NCBI GenBank assembly: GCA_963749035.1
Contig: CAVVKW010000004.1
Location: 1,674,001 to 1,738,000 of the forward strand
Source of the DNA: CAVVKW01 sp963749035
GTDB taxonomy: Bacteria > Verrucomicrobiota > Verrucomicrobiia > Chthoniobacterales > JAATET01
Direction of reading: 5' to 3'
DNA: 64,000 nt
Part shown: positions 1 to 9,093 of the stretch, piece after piece
How positions within the stretch are numbered: the stretch's first letter is position 1
Layout of the letters: the number at the start of each line of letters is the position of its first letter
The notes under the pieces: generated by a model
What the model was told of the DNA's origin: nothing
The model's input: the letters and a program-made list of their open reading frames with translations, nothing else
Database searches by the model: none
Position numbers and translations under genes: made by a program

Positions 1-2004
1 GCTTGGGCGGCCTACCTGACCCGCTACGCCGGGACGGTCAAGGCACTCAACGTTTGGAACGAACCGTGGGAAGGCGGCGGCATCAGCAATTGGCGCTCGT
101 CGGCCGCCTACTACCGGGAACTGTTCAGGAAAGTGCAGGAAGCTCGCGATTCCGTGGATCCGTCGGTCAAACTGGTCGCCGCCGACTCGGCCGACAACAC
201 CGCTTGGAAGATGCTTGCTTCCGACATGGCAGATGATCTCGACGTCATGAGCGTGCACTACGAAACGCCCGGGACCACCACGGCGTGGGCGCTTGGCGAT
301 CACCACGATTTCGAGGTTTGGGACACGGAGACCTGGCTGGCGCACCTCGGTGATGCCTCGATCGCCCGGATGGCCGCTCACCAATTTTTGCACGGCGCGA
401 AGAAGGTCAGTCTTTGGAGCGGAAGCATGCTGCTATACTCCAACGACATGATCCCAACCCCGTCGGTGCCCGGTGTCGCGGCGATGGTGCACCTCCTCAA
501 CGACACGAACGACGTCACCCTCGTCCATCCAGAACGCCCGCCATACGTCGTCCTCTTCCGCGGGAACGAAGGCAAGCCACACGTCGCCATGGTGTCGACC
601 ACCTTGTCGGAATACATCGCTCGGATTCCCGGGACCCCTTGGTCCCAGCAAGCGGGCGACGAATGCGTGATGCAGCTCGACCTGCCGGCCGAATACCGCG
701 ACGGATTTCAGGTCATGGACGTATTCGCCAATCCGCTGGCGACGGATATGGACTCCGACGAAGTCCAAATTCCAGTCGATCGGGACGTTCGTTACCTCCG
801 CTTCGACGGCCCCTACGAGGTCTTCGAACGGGCCCTGGCAGAAGCGAAGGTCACTGGTTTGACGCCGGTCGAGATCGCGGTGGAGGACATTCGATTGCTG
901 CCCGATTCCGACCAGGCGCAGTTTGAAGTGCGCCTTCGCAATGCCCATCCATTCGAGTTGGAAGGTGAGCTATCGGTCGAGACAACCTGGCCACTGAAAG
1001 ATCCCCTGCAGGTCTTCACCCTGAAACCCGGCGAGGAACAATCGCTGACCTGCACGCTGGACGTCAGCGGAATGGATTTGTCCACGGATGCGACCTGCGA
1101 AGTGAAGATCGACGTCGCCACCGACCACGGCACCGCAGCTTGGAAGGAACGCCTGCACGTCGCCATGATTGGACGCGGCACACCGACCGTCGACGGCGAT
1201 TTGAAGGAATGGGAAGATCTCGACGCGATCGCCGTCACGCTTCGATCATCCGACCAAAAAGCATCCCCGAGCGATCTCTACGATCCGCAGAAGCCATGGG
1301 AGAAACCGAGCGCCGATCCCGATGGCTTGAGCGCAGAAACCGCCTTCTGTCGCGATGAAAACTACCTCTACGTGATGGCCAGAGTGGAGGAGAAGGGTCC
1401 CAAAGAGGTGCTGCCGTCGATGCTGACCTCGGATGAGCTGCACGAGTTTCAAAACGAGCCAATGGATCACATTTACGTGGTCCCGGGCCCCCGTCCCCCC
1501 TGGGCGGCACCCAAGCTGCAGCTCGCAATCGGACCGGTCGACCGGACCAAACAGCTGAAAGGGCACGAAGCCTATGCGCCGGAAGATCCGATGTATCGAT
1601 ACGGCTCGAATATCGCGGCGCTTCACCAGATCGTTCTTTATCCGACGAAGGACGGTGGCGCGGAAGCCCTGCGGATGCGCCGGGACGACTTTTTCTTCCT
1701 CCACCCTCTGCCGATCGACTACGCCTGGATGAAGGAACACTGTCAGATCGAAGGTGCCCAAGTGGCGGTGAAGGTCGACGAAAACGGCTACACCTACGAA
1801 GCGGCGATTCCGTTGGAGGAACTGAATACGATCACCAGCGAGTCGGGCGACGAGATCAATCTAAGCTTTCTCATCGAGGGACAGGACCGGAAGAAGGTCG
1901 AATGGTCTTTCGTCCGTAGTCAGGCCGGCCTGAGCCCGTCGGACTGGGGCAACATGAATGGTAAATACGTGTGGGGCGCTCGGACCAAATGGTGGTTCGA
2001 CTGA
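1..2004 (+). CDS. Clan GH-A glycoside hydrolase with CBM9-like C-terminus (5' truncated by window edge)
   Basis: The reading frame is open from base 1, so the N-terminus lies outside the window; 667 codons are visible. Codons 19-22 read WNEP, the acid/base motif of clan GH-A TIM-barrel hydrolases, with the catalytic Glu candidate at bases 61-63. A second conserved acid sits in a DTETW motif (Glu codon at 328-330) and fits the nucleophile. After the barrel come beta-rich segments. A C-terminal module opening with a VDGDLKEW-type motif near base 1190 resembles CBM9-like/DOMON-like domains of secreted carbohydrate-active enzymes. The arrangement looks GH39-like, but the exact family cannot be fixed without the missing end. 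It lies 78 bp before two heparinase-like genes on the same strand and probably acts with them on one polysaccharide. Confidence 0.75.
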   Translation, partial: AWAAYLTRYAGTVKALNVWNEPWEGGGISNWRSSAAYYRELFRKVQEARDSVDPSVKLVAADSADNTAWKMLASDMADDLDVMSVHYETPGTTTAWALGDHHDFEVWDTETWLAHLGDASIARMAAHQFLHGAKKVSLWSGSMLLYSNDMIPTPSVPGVAAMVHLLNDTNDVTLVHPERPPYVVLFRGNEGKPHVAMVSTTLSEYIARIPGTPWSQQAGDECVMQLDLPAEYRDGFQVMDVFANPLATDMDSDEVQIPVDRDVRYLRFDGPYEVFERALAEAKVTGLTPVEIAVEDIRLLPDSDQAQFEVRLRNAHPFELEGELSVETTWPLKDPLQVFTLKPGEEQSLTCTLDVSGMDLSTDATCEVKIDVATDHGTAAWKERLHVAMIGRGTPTVDGDLKEWEDLDAIAVTLRSSDQKASPSDLYDPQKPWEKPSADPDGLSAETAFCRDENYLYVMARVEEKGPKEVLPSMLTSDELHEFQNEPMDHIYVVPGPRPPWAAPKLQLAIGPVDRTKQLKGHEAYAPEDPMYRYGSNIAALHQIVLYPTKDGGAEALRMRRDDFFFLHPLPIDYAWMKEHCQIEGAQVAVKVDENGYTYEAAIPLEELNTITSESGDEINLSFLIEGQDRKKVEWSFVRSQAGLSPSDWGNMNGKYVWGARTKWWFD

Positions 2005-2082
2005 CCGATCGCCGGCCGTCGAAAAATGCATTCCATCCGAAAGTCGACAACGCCCAGGTGGCGGGCATTTTCCATTGAATAG

Positions 2083-3912
2083 ATGACACCGCCCGTTCCC
2101 GATCCGAATACGCCGTCAGCCAAATCGCCGACGGGAAAGCCAGACAGCTCGCGGATCGACGTCAAGAAGCTGAAGCAATCTCATCCCAGGGTCCTCCTCA
2201 CCGAAGATAAATTGGAAGAACTCCGCGGGAAAGTTCGGGACGACGAGCTTTTCCAGGAACTGTATCGAGCGTTCTACGCCGAAGCGGTCAAGGTCCTGAA
2301 TCGTCAGCCCGTCACCTACAAAAAGGACGGTCGGCGTCTGAACGCCGTCTGCCAAAGGTGCGCCGGACGCGTGATCTTACTTGGCCTCACCTACCTACTC
2401 TCCGACGAGCCTCGCTTCCTGAAACGAGCCGAACAAGAGATGCTTGCGGGGGCTGCGTTCCCGGATTGGAATCCGAGCCATTACCTCGATACGGGAGAGA
2501 TGACGGCCGCGCTGGGGATCGGGATCGACTGGTTGTTTAATGACCTCAACCCGGACTCTCGGGAGATCATCGCCGAAGCGATCGACACGAAGGGACTCCG
2601 CACGCTCTACCTCGAAGACGGGTCCGAGCGGCCGGTCATGTTTAGCAATTGGATTCAAGTCTGCCTGGGCGGACTAGCCATCGGAGCCCTCGCGATCGCC
2701 GAGCGGGACCCGGCGTTCGCCGAGAAGATCATCAACATCGCCGTTGACCGTTCGTCAGATCTCGTTCGGGCGTGGTATACGCCCGAAGGTGCTTACGCGG
2801 AAGGTCCGACCTACTGGGATTACGGGACCTCCTACCACGTTTTGCTCATGGCAGGAGTGATCTCCGCCTTTGGCAGCGACTTTGGCATGGGTTCGGTGCC
2901 GGGGCTGAAGGAATCTTCGCTTTACCGGGTTGCCGCCTGCGCTCCAAGCGGTCGACTCTACAACTACAGCGACTCCGATGAATACGGAGACACGCATCCG
3001 ATTCAGTTCTGGTTCGCCTCTCACTTCGACCAAATGGGCGTCGTGAGCGAAGAAGACCTCCGGAAAACGATTCAGACTTACGATCCTGACAATCTGAATT
3101 CACGTTTTGCCCCCCTCGCTTTGATCTGGCTGAACCGCGAGACGCTCGGGGGATCCCTGCCGGACCAAATGCTCAATTTCACCAGCGGCGGAAAGATTCC
3201 GGTCGGCATGTTCCGGTCGGCTTGGAACGATCCCGCAGCACTGTTCCTTGGCACCGTCGCTGGGAAGGGCAACGTGCCCCACGGCCACTTGGACGCCGGA
3301 TCGTGGTTGCTTGAATGGGACGGGGTTCGCTGGGCGATGGATCTGGGGCGCGTCGACTATCACGAATTCGAGTCCCGGAAGATCAACATCTGGGACACTC
3401 GGCCGGAGGGGGCTCGCTGGACCGTCTTCCACTTCGCTAATTTCGGTCACAACACGCTGACGGCTAACGATGCCCTCCACGACGCCAAGGGCGAATCCAT
3501 CATCACGGAATTCACCGCCATACCCGGTTTCCGGAACGTGAGCTTGGACCTGACCCCTTGCTTTCCCGACACGATGGAGAAGGTCACTCGGAGGTTTTCG
3601 ATCAAGGGTGACGACGAGATCACGATCGAAGATGACTGGACCGGAACGGCAGCGCTGAAAAAATTGACCTGGCGGATGTTCACGTCGACCCGGATCGACT
3701 TGGATCGTGGAAAGGCCCATCTTTTCGCCGACGGCAAACGGCTGCTCATGGAAATCCTGCACCCGGTCGGCACGGTCTTCACGGCGCGCCCGGCTGCCGA
3801 GATGCTCGCTGAGCATGACGTCGCGCTACCAGGCATCCAGGCCCTCGAGATCGACCTGAAGGAGTCGCGGGGCAACCTCGTGATCCGGATCAGTGCGCCC
3901 GTCGCCGAATGA
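2083..3912 (+). CDS. Heparinase II/III-family protein, no signal peptide (tandem copy 1)
   Basis: A 609-residue protein matching heparinase II/III-type polysaccharide lyases: an alpha-helical toroid with a DWNPSHYLDTGE motif, a conserved EGPTYWDYG segment (residues 240-248), and a C-terminal beta domain with PHGHLDAGSW (His400, His402). Such enzymes cleave uronic-acid-containing glycans by beta-elimination. It is a clear paralogue of the next gene along its whole length. Unlike that gene it begins with a Pro/Ser-rich, non-hydrophobic N-terminus. A TAG codon directly precedes the ATG in frame, so no upstream signal peptide can be added. No good Shine-Dalgarno sequence is visible. It could be cytoplasmic, acting on imported oligosaccharides, or it could have lost its export signal. 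Confidence 0.85.
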   Translation: MTPPVPDPNTPSAKSPTGKPDSSRIDVKKLKQSHPRVLLTEDKLEELRGKVRDDELFQELYRAFYAEAVKVLNRQPVTYKKDGRRLNAVCQRCAGRVILLGLTYLLSDEPRFLKRAEQEMLAGAAFPDWNPSHYLDTGEMTAALGIGIDWLFNDLNPDSREIIAEAIDTKGLRTLYLEDGSERPVMFSNWIQVCLGGLAIGALAIAERDPAFAEKIINIAVDRSSDLVRAWYTPEGAYAEGPTYWDYGTSYHVLLMAGVISAFGSDFGMGSVPGLKESSLYRVAACAPSGRLYNYSDSDEYGDTHPIQFWFASHFDQMGVVSEEDLRKTIQTYDPDNLNSRFAPLALIWLNRETLGGSLPDQMLNFTSGGKIPVGMFRSAWNDPAALFLGTVAGKGNVPHGHLDAGSWLLEWDGVRWAMDLGRVDYHEFESRKINIWDTRPEGARWTVFHFANFGHNTLTANDALHDAKGESIITEFTAIPGFRNVSLDLTPCFPDTMEKVTRRFSIKGDDEITIEDDWTGTAALKKLTWRMFTSTRIDLDRGKAHLFADGKRLLMEILHPVGTVFTARPAAEMLAEHDVALPGIQALEIDLKESRGNLVIRISAPVAE

Positions 3913-3925
3913 GAATCGACTCGAT

Positions 3926-3959
3926 CGGATGGGATCGGCTTCAATGGCCGATCGATCCG
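3926..3959 (+). terminator. GC-rich inverted repeat after heparinase copy 1
   Basis: The repeat gatcggc/gccgatc (3933-3939 and 3947-3953) has a 7-nt loop and sits inside an outer cggat/atccg pair (3926-3930 and 3955-3959). It starts 14 bp after the stop codon. No T-run follows, so it could be a terminator or an RNA-stabilising hairpin between the two tandem genes. Confidence 0.35.
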
Positions 3960-4070
3960 CATCGGGATACTAGGCCGAGTTCGGCGAAAAATTCCGAACG
4001 GACGGTGACCCGACCTTAACGCCCGATAGTTCCAAGCCGGGAAGGCTCCCGCTATCCAACCCTCTTTCCT

Positions 4071-5951
4071 ATGCCCCGTCATCTCCGTTTCCTTACGCTC
4101 AGAACGTCAATCCCAGCCATCGCCGCCGGAGCCCTTTTCGCCGCTTCAGGCTTCGCCGCTGACACGATCAAGCCACCCGTCACTCCGATCGACATGAAGT
4201 CGATTCGGAAGAACCACCCGCGAGTGTTATTGACTCCCGAAAAGCTGGAATCGCTGCGCGCAAAGTTGCGGGACGACTCGGACTACCAGCGAGTCTTCCA
4301 GGGTTTTTACACCGCCGCCGAGGAGATCCTCGAACTTCCACCCCTGACTTACCAAAAGGAAGGACGCCGGTTGCTGCAAGTTGCGCAAAGGTGCGAAGGC
4401 CGGATCATCCTCCTGAGCCTCGTTTATCTTCTATCGGAGGAGCCCCGCTTCCTCGAGCGGGCGGAGGCCGAACTCCTCTCAGCCGCCGCCTTCCCCGACT
4501 GGAATCCTGACCATTACCTCGACACCGGGGAACTGACCGCCGCTCTCGGGATCGGTTTTGATTGGCTCCACTCCGACCTTTCACCGGAAGCCAGGGAAAC
4601 CATCGCTACCGCAATCTACGAGAAGGGTCTGCGAACGATCTATCTGGAGGACGGCACCGAAAGGTCGGTCATGTTCAGCAACTGGCGACAGGTCTGCTAC
4701 GGAGGACTCGCGATCGGCGCTCTCGCAATCGCAGAACGCGATCCGGAATTGGCCCAGAAGATCTGCACGATCGCGGTCGAACGAATGGCCGAGATCGTCG
4801 AAGGCTGGTATGGACCGCAAGGGGCCTACGTCGAGGGGCCTGGCTACTGGAGCTACGGGACGACCTACCAAGCGCTTCTCATCGAGGCTCTCCACTCGGC
4901 TCTCGGGTCAGACTACGGATTGGACGCGGTCCCGGGCTTCGAAGAGTCCGCATTCTACCGGGTCGTCGCGACGGGTCCGACCGGCTTGCTGTTCAACTAC
5001 AGCGATTGCGACCCGGAAGGCGGCACTGATCCGATCCAGTATTGGTTCGCCGCGCACTACGAAATTCCCGGCATCGTTCAGTCCGAGGACCTCGATGCTT
5101 TGATCAGCGACTTCGATCCAAATTACCGCAGAGACCGCTTTTCTCCGCTGGTCCTCCTTTGGTTGGACCACGATCTTTTGGGCGAAGACCTGCCGGACGA
5201 GCTTCTTAGCTACCACGACCTAGGCTCGAAGCCGGTCGGCATCTTTCGATCGTCCTGGAACGATCCAGACGCGCTGTATCTCGGTGTCGTCGGCGGAAAG
5301 GGAGATATCGCTCACGGCCACCTCGACGCGGGGTCCTGGGTGCTGGATTGGGGCGGCGTCCGCTGGGCCATGGAGCTCGGCCGGGTAAATTACAACGACT
5401 ACGAATCCAGAAAGATCAACCTTTGGGACACCAGCCCGGACGGGTCCCGTTGGCAAATTTTCCACTACTCAAACCTCGGACACAACACGCTCACGGCCAA
5501 CAACGCCCTCCACGATGCCGCCGGCGAAGCCACGATCACTGAGTTCACGCCTGGCTCACTTCGTAGCATGACGCTCGATCTGACTCCGTGCTTCCCCGAC
5601 AGCATGGAGACGGTGAGTCGAAAGTTCACCGTCGACGACAACGCGGAGATCATCATTCGTGACGAGTGGACCGCTCACACCACCCTCCAATCCCTGACTT
5701 GGCGGATGTTCACGCGAACCCACGTCTCGGTTGACCAACGGACCGCCACTCTTTCGGCGGACGGTAAACGCCTCCATCTGGAAATCATCCAACCGACCGG
5801 CGCCGTGTTCACCACGCGCCCAGCCAACGAGCTACTGCAGGACCTGGATACACCCATTCCGGGCGTCCAGGTTGTGGAAGTCCACCTCGAGAAGCCCAGC
5901 GGCTTCCTCGAGGTGCGGATCTCCGCTCCGGTCGACGGACCCGAGCCTTAG
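4071..5951 (+). CDS. Secreted heparinase II/III-family protein (tandem copy 2)
   Basis: A 626-residue protein with a signal peptide (residues 1-29, ending SGFAA) followed by the same domain order as its upstream paralogue: helical toroid with DWNPDHYLDTGE, EGPGYWSYG, NYSDCD, then the beta domain with AHGHLDAGSW (His415, His417). It is predicted to be an exported polysaccharide lyase or related enzyme for uronate-containing glycans. The 158-bp gap from copy 1 holds a hairpin and possibly its own promoter. The gene converges on the GH2 gene with only 18 bp between the stop codons. A perfect 10-bp stem-loop spans its stop codon. Confidence 0.88.
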   Translation: MPRHLRFLTLRTSIPAIAAGALFAASGFAADTIKPPVTPIDMKSIRKNHPRVLLTPEKLESLRAKLRDDSDYQRVFQGFYTAAEEILELPPLTYQKEGRRLLQVAQRCEGRIILLSLVYLLSEEPRFLERAEAELLSAAAFPDWNPDHYLDTGELTAALGIGFDWLHSDLSPEARETIATAIYEKGLRTIYLEDGTERSVMFSNWRQVCYGGLAIGALAIAERDPELAQKICTIAVERMAEIVEGWYGPQGAYVEGPGYWSYGTTYQALLIEALHSALGSDYGLDAVPGFEESAFYRVVATGPTGLLFNYSDCDPEGGTDPIQYWFAAHYEIPGIVQSEDLDALISDFDPNYRRDRFSPLVLLWLDHDLLGEDLPDELLSYHDLGSKPVGIFRSSWNDPDALYLGVVGGKGDIAHGHLDAGSWVLDWGGVRWAMELGRVNYNDYESRKINLWDTSPDGSRWQIFHYSNLGHNTLTANNALHDAAGEATITEFTPGSLRSMTLDLTPCFPDSMETVSRKFTVDDNAEIIIRDEWTAHTTLQSLTWRMFTRTHVSVDQRTATLSADGKRLHLEIIQPTGAVFTTRPANELLQDLDTPIPGVQVVEVHLEKPSGFLEVRISAPVDGPEP

Positions 5952-5963
5952 CAGCTCGGGTCC
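5937..5963 (+). terminator. Perfect 10-bp stem-loop between convergent genes
   Basis: Arms ggacccgagc (5937-5946) and gctcgggtcc (5954-5963) are perfect reverse complements around a 7-nt loop. The loop and its edge include the TAG stop of the heparinase gene. Only two T residues follow. Its position between the stop codons of convergent genes suggests a shared bidirectional terminator. Confidence 0.55.
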
Positions 5964-5969
5964 TTCGGC

Positions 5970-8900
5970 TCAATTGACGTTGACCTGGAAGTCGACCGTG
6001 TCTTCGAACGAATCGCCTGACTTCAACTTCAGGTCGGGGATCAGGTTCGCTCCCCGAGTCGCCCCGCGATTGTGCATCGCACTGAGGACGCGGATGACGT
6101 CGCCATCCACCCACGGCCGCACCGCCAAGCTCCCCTCGGAGTCGATCACGAGAGCGGCCGTTGGGCTCTGCATCGAAGCCAGGATCACGTTGCGCTTGGT
6201 GGATCGGAAGTCCCGCGTCCCCTGCTCATTCTCGTCCAGCATCCAGGGCCAGCTCGGCTTGGTCCAGAAGTCGACGTCCGGCCACTTCTGCTTGTCGCGG
6301 AAGGCCGTTGCGGTTCCCACGGTCCGGCCGATGTGATCTTCGGGGTAGTCGGTCCACTCCCCGTCACGCTGCCAGTTGACCGTGTCGAACGCCGGATCGA
6401 GATCGAACACCACGCCGAGCTGTCTCGGAGTGATCTCGATCTTCGAAGCGAAATCATAGGTTACCGCGACGCGGCCATCGTCCTTGAAGTTCAGGACGTA
6501 GTTGCCCTGCGCCTCATCGTAACTGCCGGTGACTGTAACCGAGACTCCGTTCGAACTATCGAGCACCACGCTTTCGCATTTCCAATTTTTGTAGAACCCG
6601 TCCTGTGGAACGAAGCGGGTCGTAGCCATGTATTCCTTTTTGTTCCGCTGGTTCTTCATCTTCCTGGTCTCGACGGTCAGACCCCAGATGTGAGGACCAT
6701 TGACGACCATTTTCTGGCCACCCACCGTGGACGAGACCATCCCGCTCGTTTTGTCGATCTGCCACTCCACGGGGCCACTGGAAACAACGATTTTGTCACC
6801 CTGTTCCGACGCGCTGACGGGTCCTGAGATCGGTTGATACGGCGCCGGGGCGACCGGTTGCTCGCCGATGGCCAGCTTGTAGCTGTCGATGAGACTTCCG
6901 TCTGCCGACTCGATTTTCAGTTCGAGGACTCCGCTCTCCGGCTGATTACTCGGCTGAATGGACAGCTTGCCCTTCTGACCCGGAGCAACGTCGACATCGA
7001 CGGTGCCCGTCTCGTCGCCCAATTTCCACGTGATCTTGGTCTCGTTCAGATTCGAGAAAAGGAACCGGTTCTCCACCGGGATGGAAAGGGCTCCATCGGC
7101 AAATTCGACCGCCTGTTCGCGAATGACGACCGGGGTGTATACCTTCTTGACGTTCCAATACTCGGCTTTTGGTCGTCGCCATTCGTCGACCAATCCCCAC
7201 GCCGCAATGCCGGCGAGCGTCTCGTCCGGCATGTGAACCTGCTCGTCGATGCCGCACCAAATGGCACCACCCAGCGCGCCGGGGCTGTTAGCGATCACTT
7301 CCCAAGCTTTCTTGATCTCCATTCCCCAGAAATCACTGACGCCGGGATCGGTGATAACCTCCTGCGGATTTCTGATGTAAGCGCCCGGAGTTAGGCGAAG
7401 CTCGCCGGCGTAAACGGGAACCGGGGACTTCTTGGCCTCCTGCAAGACGCTAACGTGAGGATAGTGAACCTCGTGAATGCTGAAAGCCGGATTGTGGCCA
7501 CCCTCCTGCCATGAAAACGTGGTGACTCGGGTCGGATCCACTTCCAAAACGCGCCGCGACGCTTCCTCGAAGGCCGGATCGATCGCGGACTCATTCGCCA
7601 TCGACCACATGATGACCGAAGGACTACTCCGGTCGCGCTCCACCATCTCCAGGATCGGAAACACGATTTTCGCGTGTTCGCCCTCGGGATAGAACGCATC
7701 GTTGTCCTCACCCATCGCGGATTCACTGTCGATGAAGTCCAGATCGGGCAAATTCATCTCGTTCTTCGTTTTGTTCGATTCCTTCAGCGCCTTGCCGACG
7801 TTCATGAAACAAAACGGCCCCTCTTCCGTGACGAAGATGCCGAGCTCATCGCAGGCTGCGATGAATTCCTCCGAGGGCGGATAATGGGCCGTCCGGACGT
7901 GATTAATGTTCGCTTCCTTGAAGATCTCCGCGTCTCGCCGGGCTTGCTCCGGGGTGATGGACCGCGCCGTCAGCGGATCGGATTCGTGGCGGTTCGTCCC
8001 GCGCAGTTTGATCGGCTGGTTGTTGACGAAAACCTCATTGCCCCGCATTTCGACTTCGCGAAATCCGATGCGCCGTTCGTAAGTCGCCGTTTTGAGCCCA
8101 TCACCCGAGATGGTCGCCGTCAGCGTGTAGAGGTTCGGGCGCTCGGTGTCCCACTTGGCGGGTGCGGCAACCTGGAATTCGAAATCCTGCTCTAACTGTT
8201 CGTTGACACCCGGTACCTCGAGGGGCCGAGTCGCATCGGCGAGCGCGACGGCTTTGCCCGAAGCGTCTTTCAAAGCAAACTGGACCTTGGCGTTGGACAC
8301 CTTGGCGGCTGCACCGTCGAGGCTGACCTTCGTGCGGACCTTCAAGGTTGCGTCCTGGTAGTTTTCGTCAAAATCCGTCTCCGCGTGAAAGGACGAGAAC
8401 GTCAGATCCGGCGTCGGGTAAAGATACAACTTCCGGGTGATTCCAGTCAGATCAACCTTCGCGTAGGCGGATGCGCTGGCGAGTTGATCGGAGATATGCT
8501 TCCGGGGGAGCGCGATGACGATCGAGTTTTCCTCGCCAAACTTAATCGCGTCGGTGACGTCCAGTTCGAACGAAGTGAACCCGGAGGCGTGGCGACCAGC
8601 CGCCTGCCCATTGATCCAGATTGTCGGCCCGGCGAAGACGCCATCACAGCGCAGCTTCACCCGCATTCCTTCCCAGGATGCGGGAACTTCAAACGTGCGG
8701 TAACACGCTGCCGGATCCGCCCCCGGAGCGGGCAATTTCTGCATTTCAAGGATGCCCGGGACTTCGTAGTCACTCCATCCGTCACCGCTGACCTCCATGT
8801 TCGTCCAGAAATCCTTGCTGGGCTTGGAGTCGTATTTCCAAGTTCCGTTCAGATCGACCCGGATATCCGGGATGGATTCGATCTGCTCTGGGACGGGTGA

Positions 8901-8999
8901 GATCCGCGGATAGGGAACCTGATTGTCTTGCGCGCAGAGCGCGCCGGCAATGCTGAGGGCACCAACGAGGGCCAAATTTTTCAATGGGGACGACTTCAT
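5970..8999 (-). CDS. Secreted GH2 glycoside hydrolase (beta-galactosidase-like)
   Basis: A 1009-residue protein with an N-terminal signal peptide (cleavage near ALCAQ, about residue 23). Domain order is typical of GH2: jelly-roll sugar-binding domain (about 45-200), Ig-like domain (about 205-315), TIM barrel (about 320-640), then C-terminal beta domains that include a DUF4981/BgaSmall-like region. The barrel carries LRGTNRHESDP and MWSMANES, with acid/base Glu470, and a GEL motif whose Glu533 fits the nucleophile position. It removes terminal beta-linked sugars; galactose, glucuronate or another residue are all possible for GH2. It is the last gene of the likely sulfatase-kelch-GH3-GH2 operon, 94 bp after GH3. 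A paralogue lies at 19963-24108. Confidence 0.9.
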   Translation of the reverse strand: MKSSPLKNLALVGALSIAGALCAQDNQVPYPRISPVPEQIESIPDIRVDLNGTWKYDSKPSKDFWTNMEVSGDGWSDYEVPGILEMQKLPAPGADPAACYRTFEVPASWEGMRVKLRCDGVFAGPTIWINGQAAGRHASGFTSFELDVTDAIKFGEENSIVIALPRKHISDQLASASAYAKVDLTGITRKLYLYPTPDLTFSSFHAETDFDENYQDATLKVRTKVSLDGAAAKVSNAKVQFALKDASGKAVALADATRPLEVPGVNEQLEQDFEFQVAAPAKWDTERPNLYTLTATISGDGLKTATYERRIGFREVEMRGNEVFVNNQPIKLRGTNRHESDPLTARSITPEQARRDAEIFKEANINHVRTAHYPPSEEFIAACDELGIFVTEEGPFCFMNVGKALKESNKTKNEMNLPDLDFIDSESAMGEDNDAFYPEGEHAKIVFPILEMVERDRSSPSVIMWSMANESAIDPAFEEASRRVLEVDPTRVTTFSWQEGGHNPAFSIHEVHYPHVSVLQEAKKSPVPVYAGELRLTPGAYIRNPQEVITDPGVSDFWGMEIKKAWEVIANSPGALGGAIWCGIDEQVHMPDETLAGIAAWGLVDEWRRPKAEYWNVKKVYTPVVIREQAVEFADGALSIPVENRFLFSNLNETKITWKLGDETGTVDVDVAPGQKGKLSIQPSNQPESGVLELKIESADGSLIDSYKLAIGEQPVAPAPYQPISGPVSASEQGDKIVVSSGPVEWQIDKTSGMVSSTVGGQKMVVNGPHIWGLTVETRKMKNQRNKKEYMATTRFVPQDGFYKNWKCESVVLDSSNGVSVTVTGSYDEAQGNYVLNFKDDGRVAVTYDFASKIEITPRQLGVVFDLDPAFDTVNWQRDGEWTDYPEDHIGRTVGTATAFRDKQKWPDVDFWTKPSWPWMLDENEQGTRDFRSTKRNVILASMQSPTAALVIDSEGSLAVRPWVDGDVIRVLSAMHNRGATRGANLIPDLKLKSGDSFEDTVDFQVNVN

Positions 9000-9093
9000 G
9001 GGGGTTATTATTAGGTTGAGATGGGACTTTGAAAAGTTCTGCCGATGGGGGGTTGTGGTGTCGAAAATTGAGCGGGGGACTGCTTGATCGATC

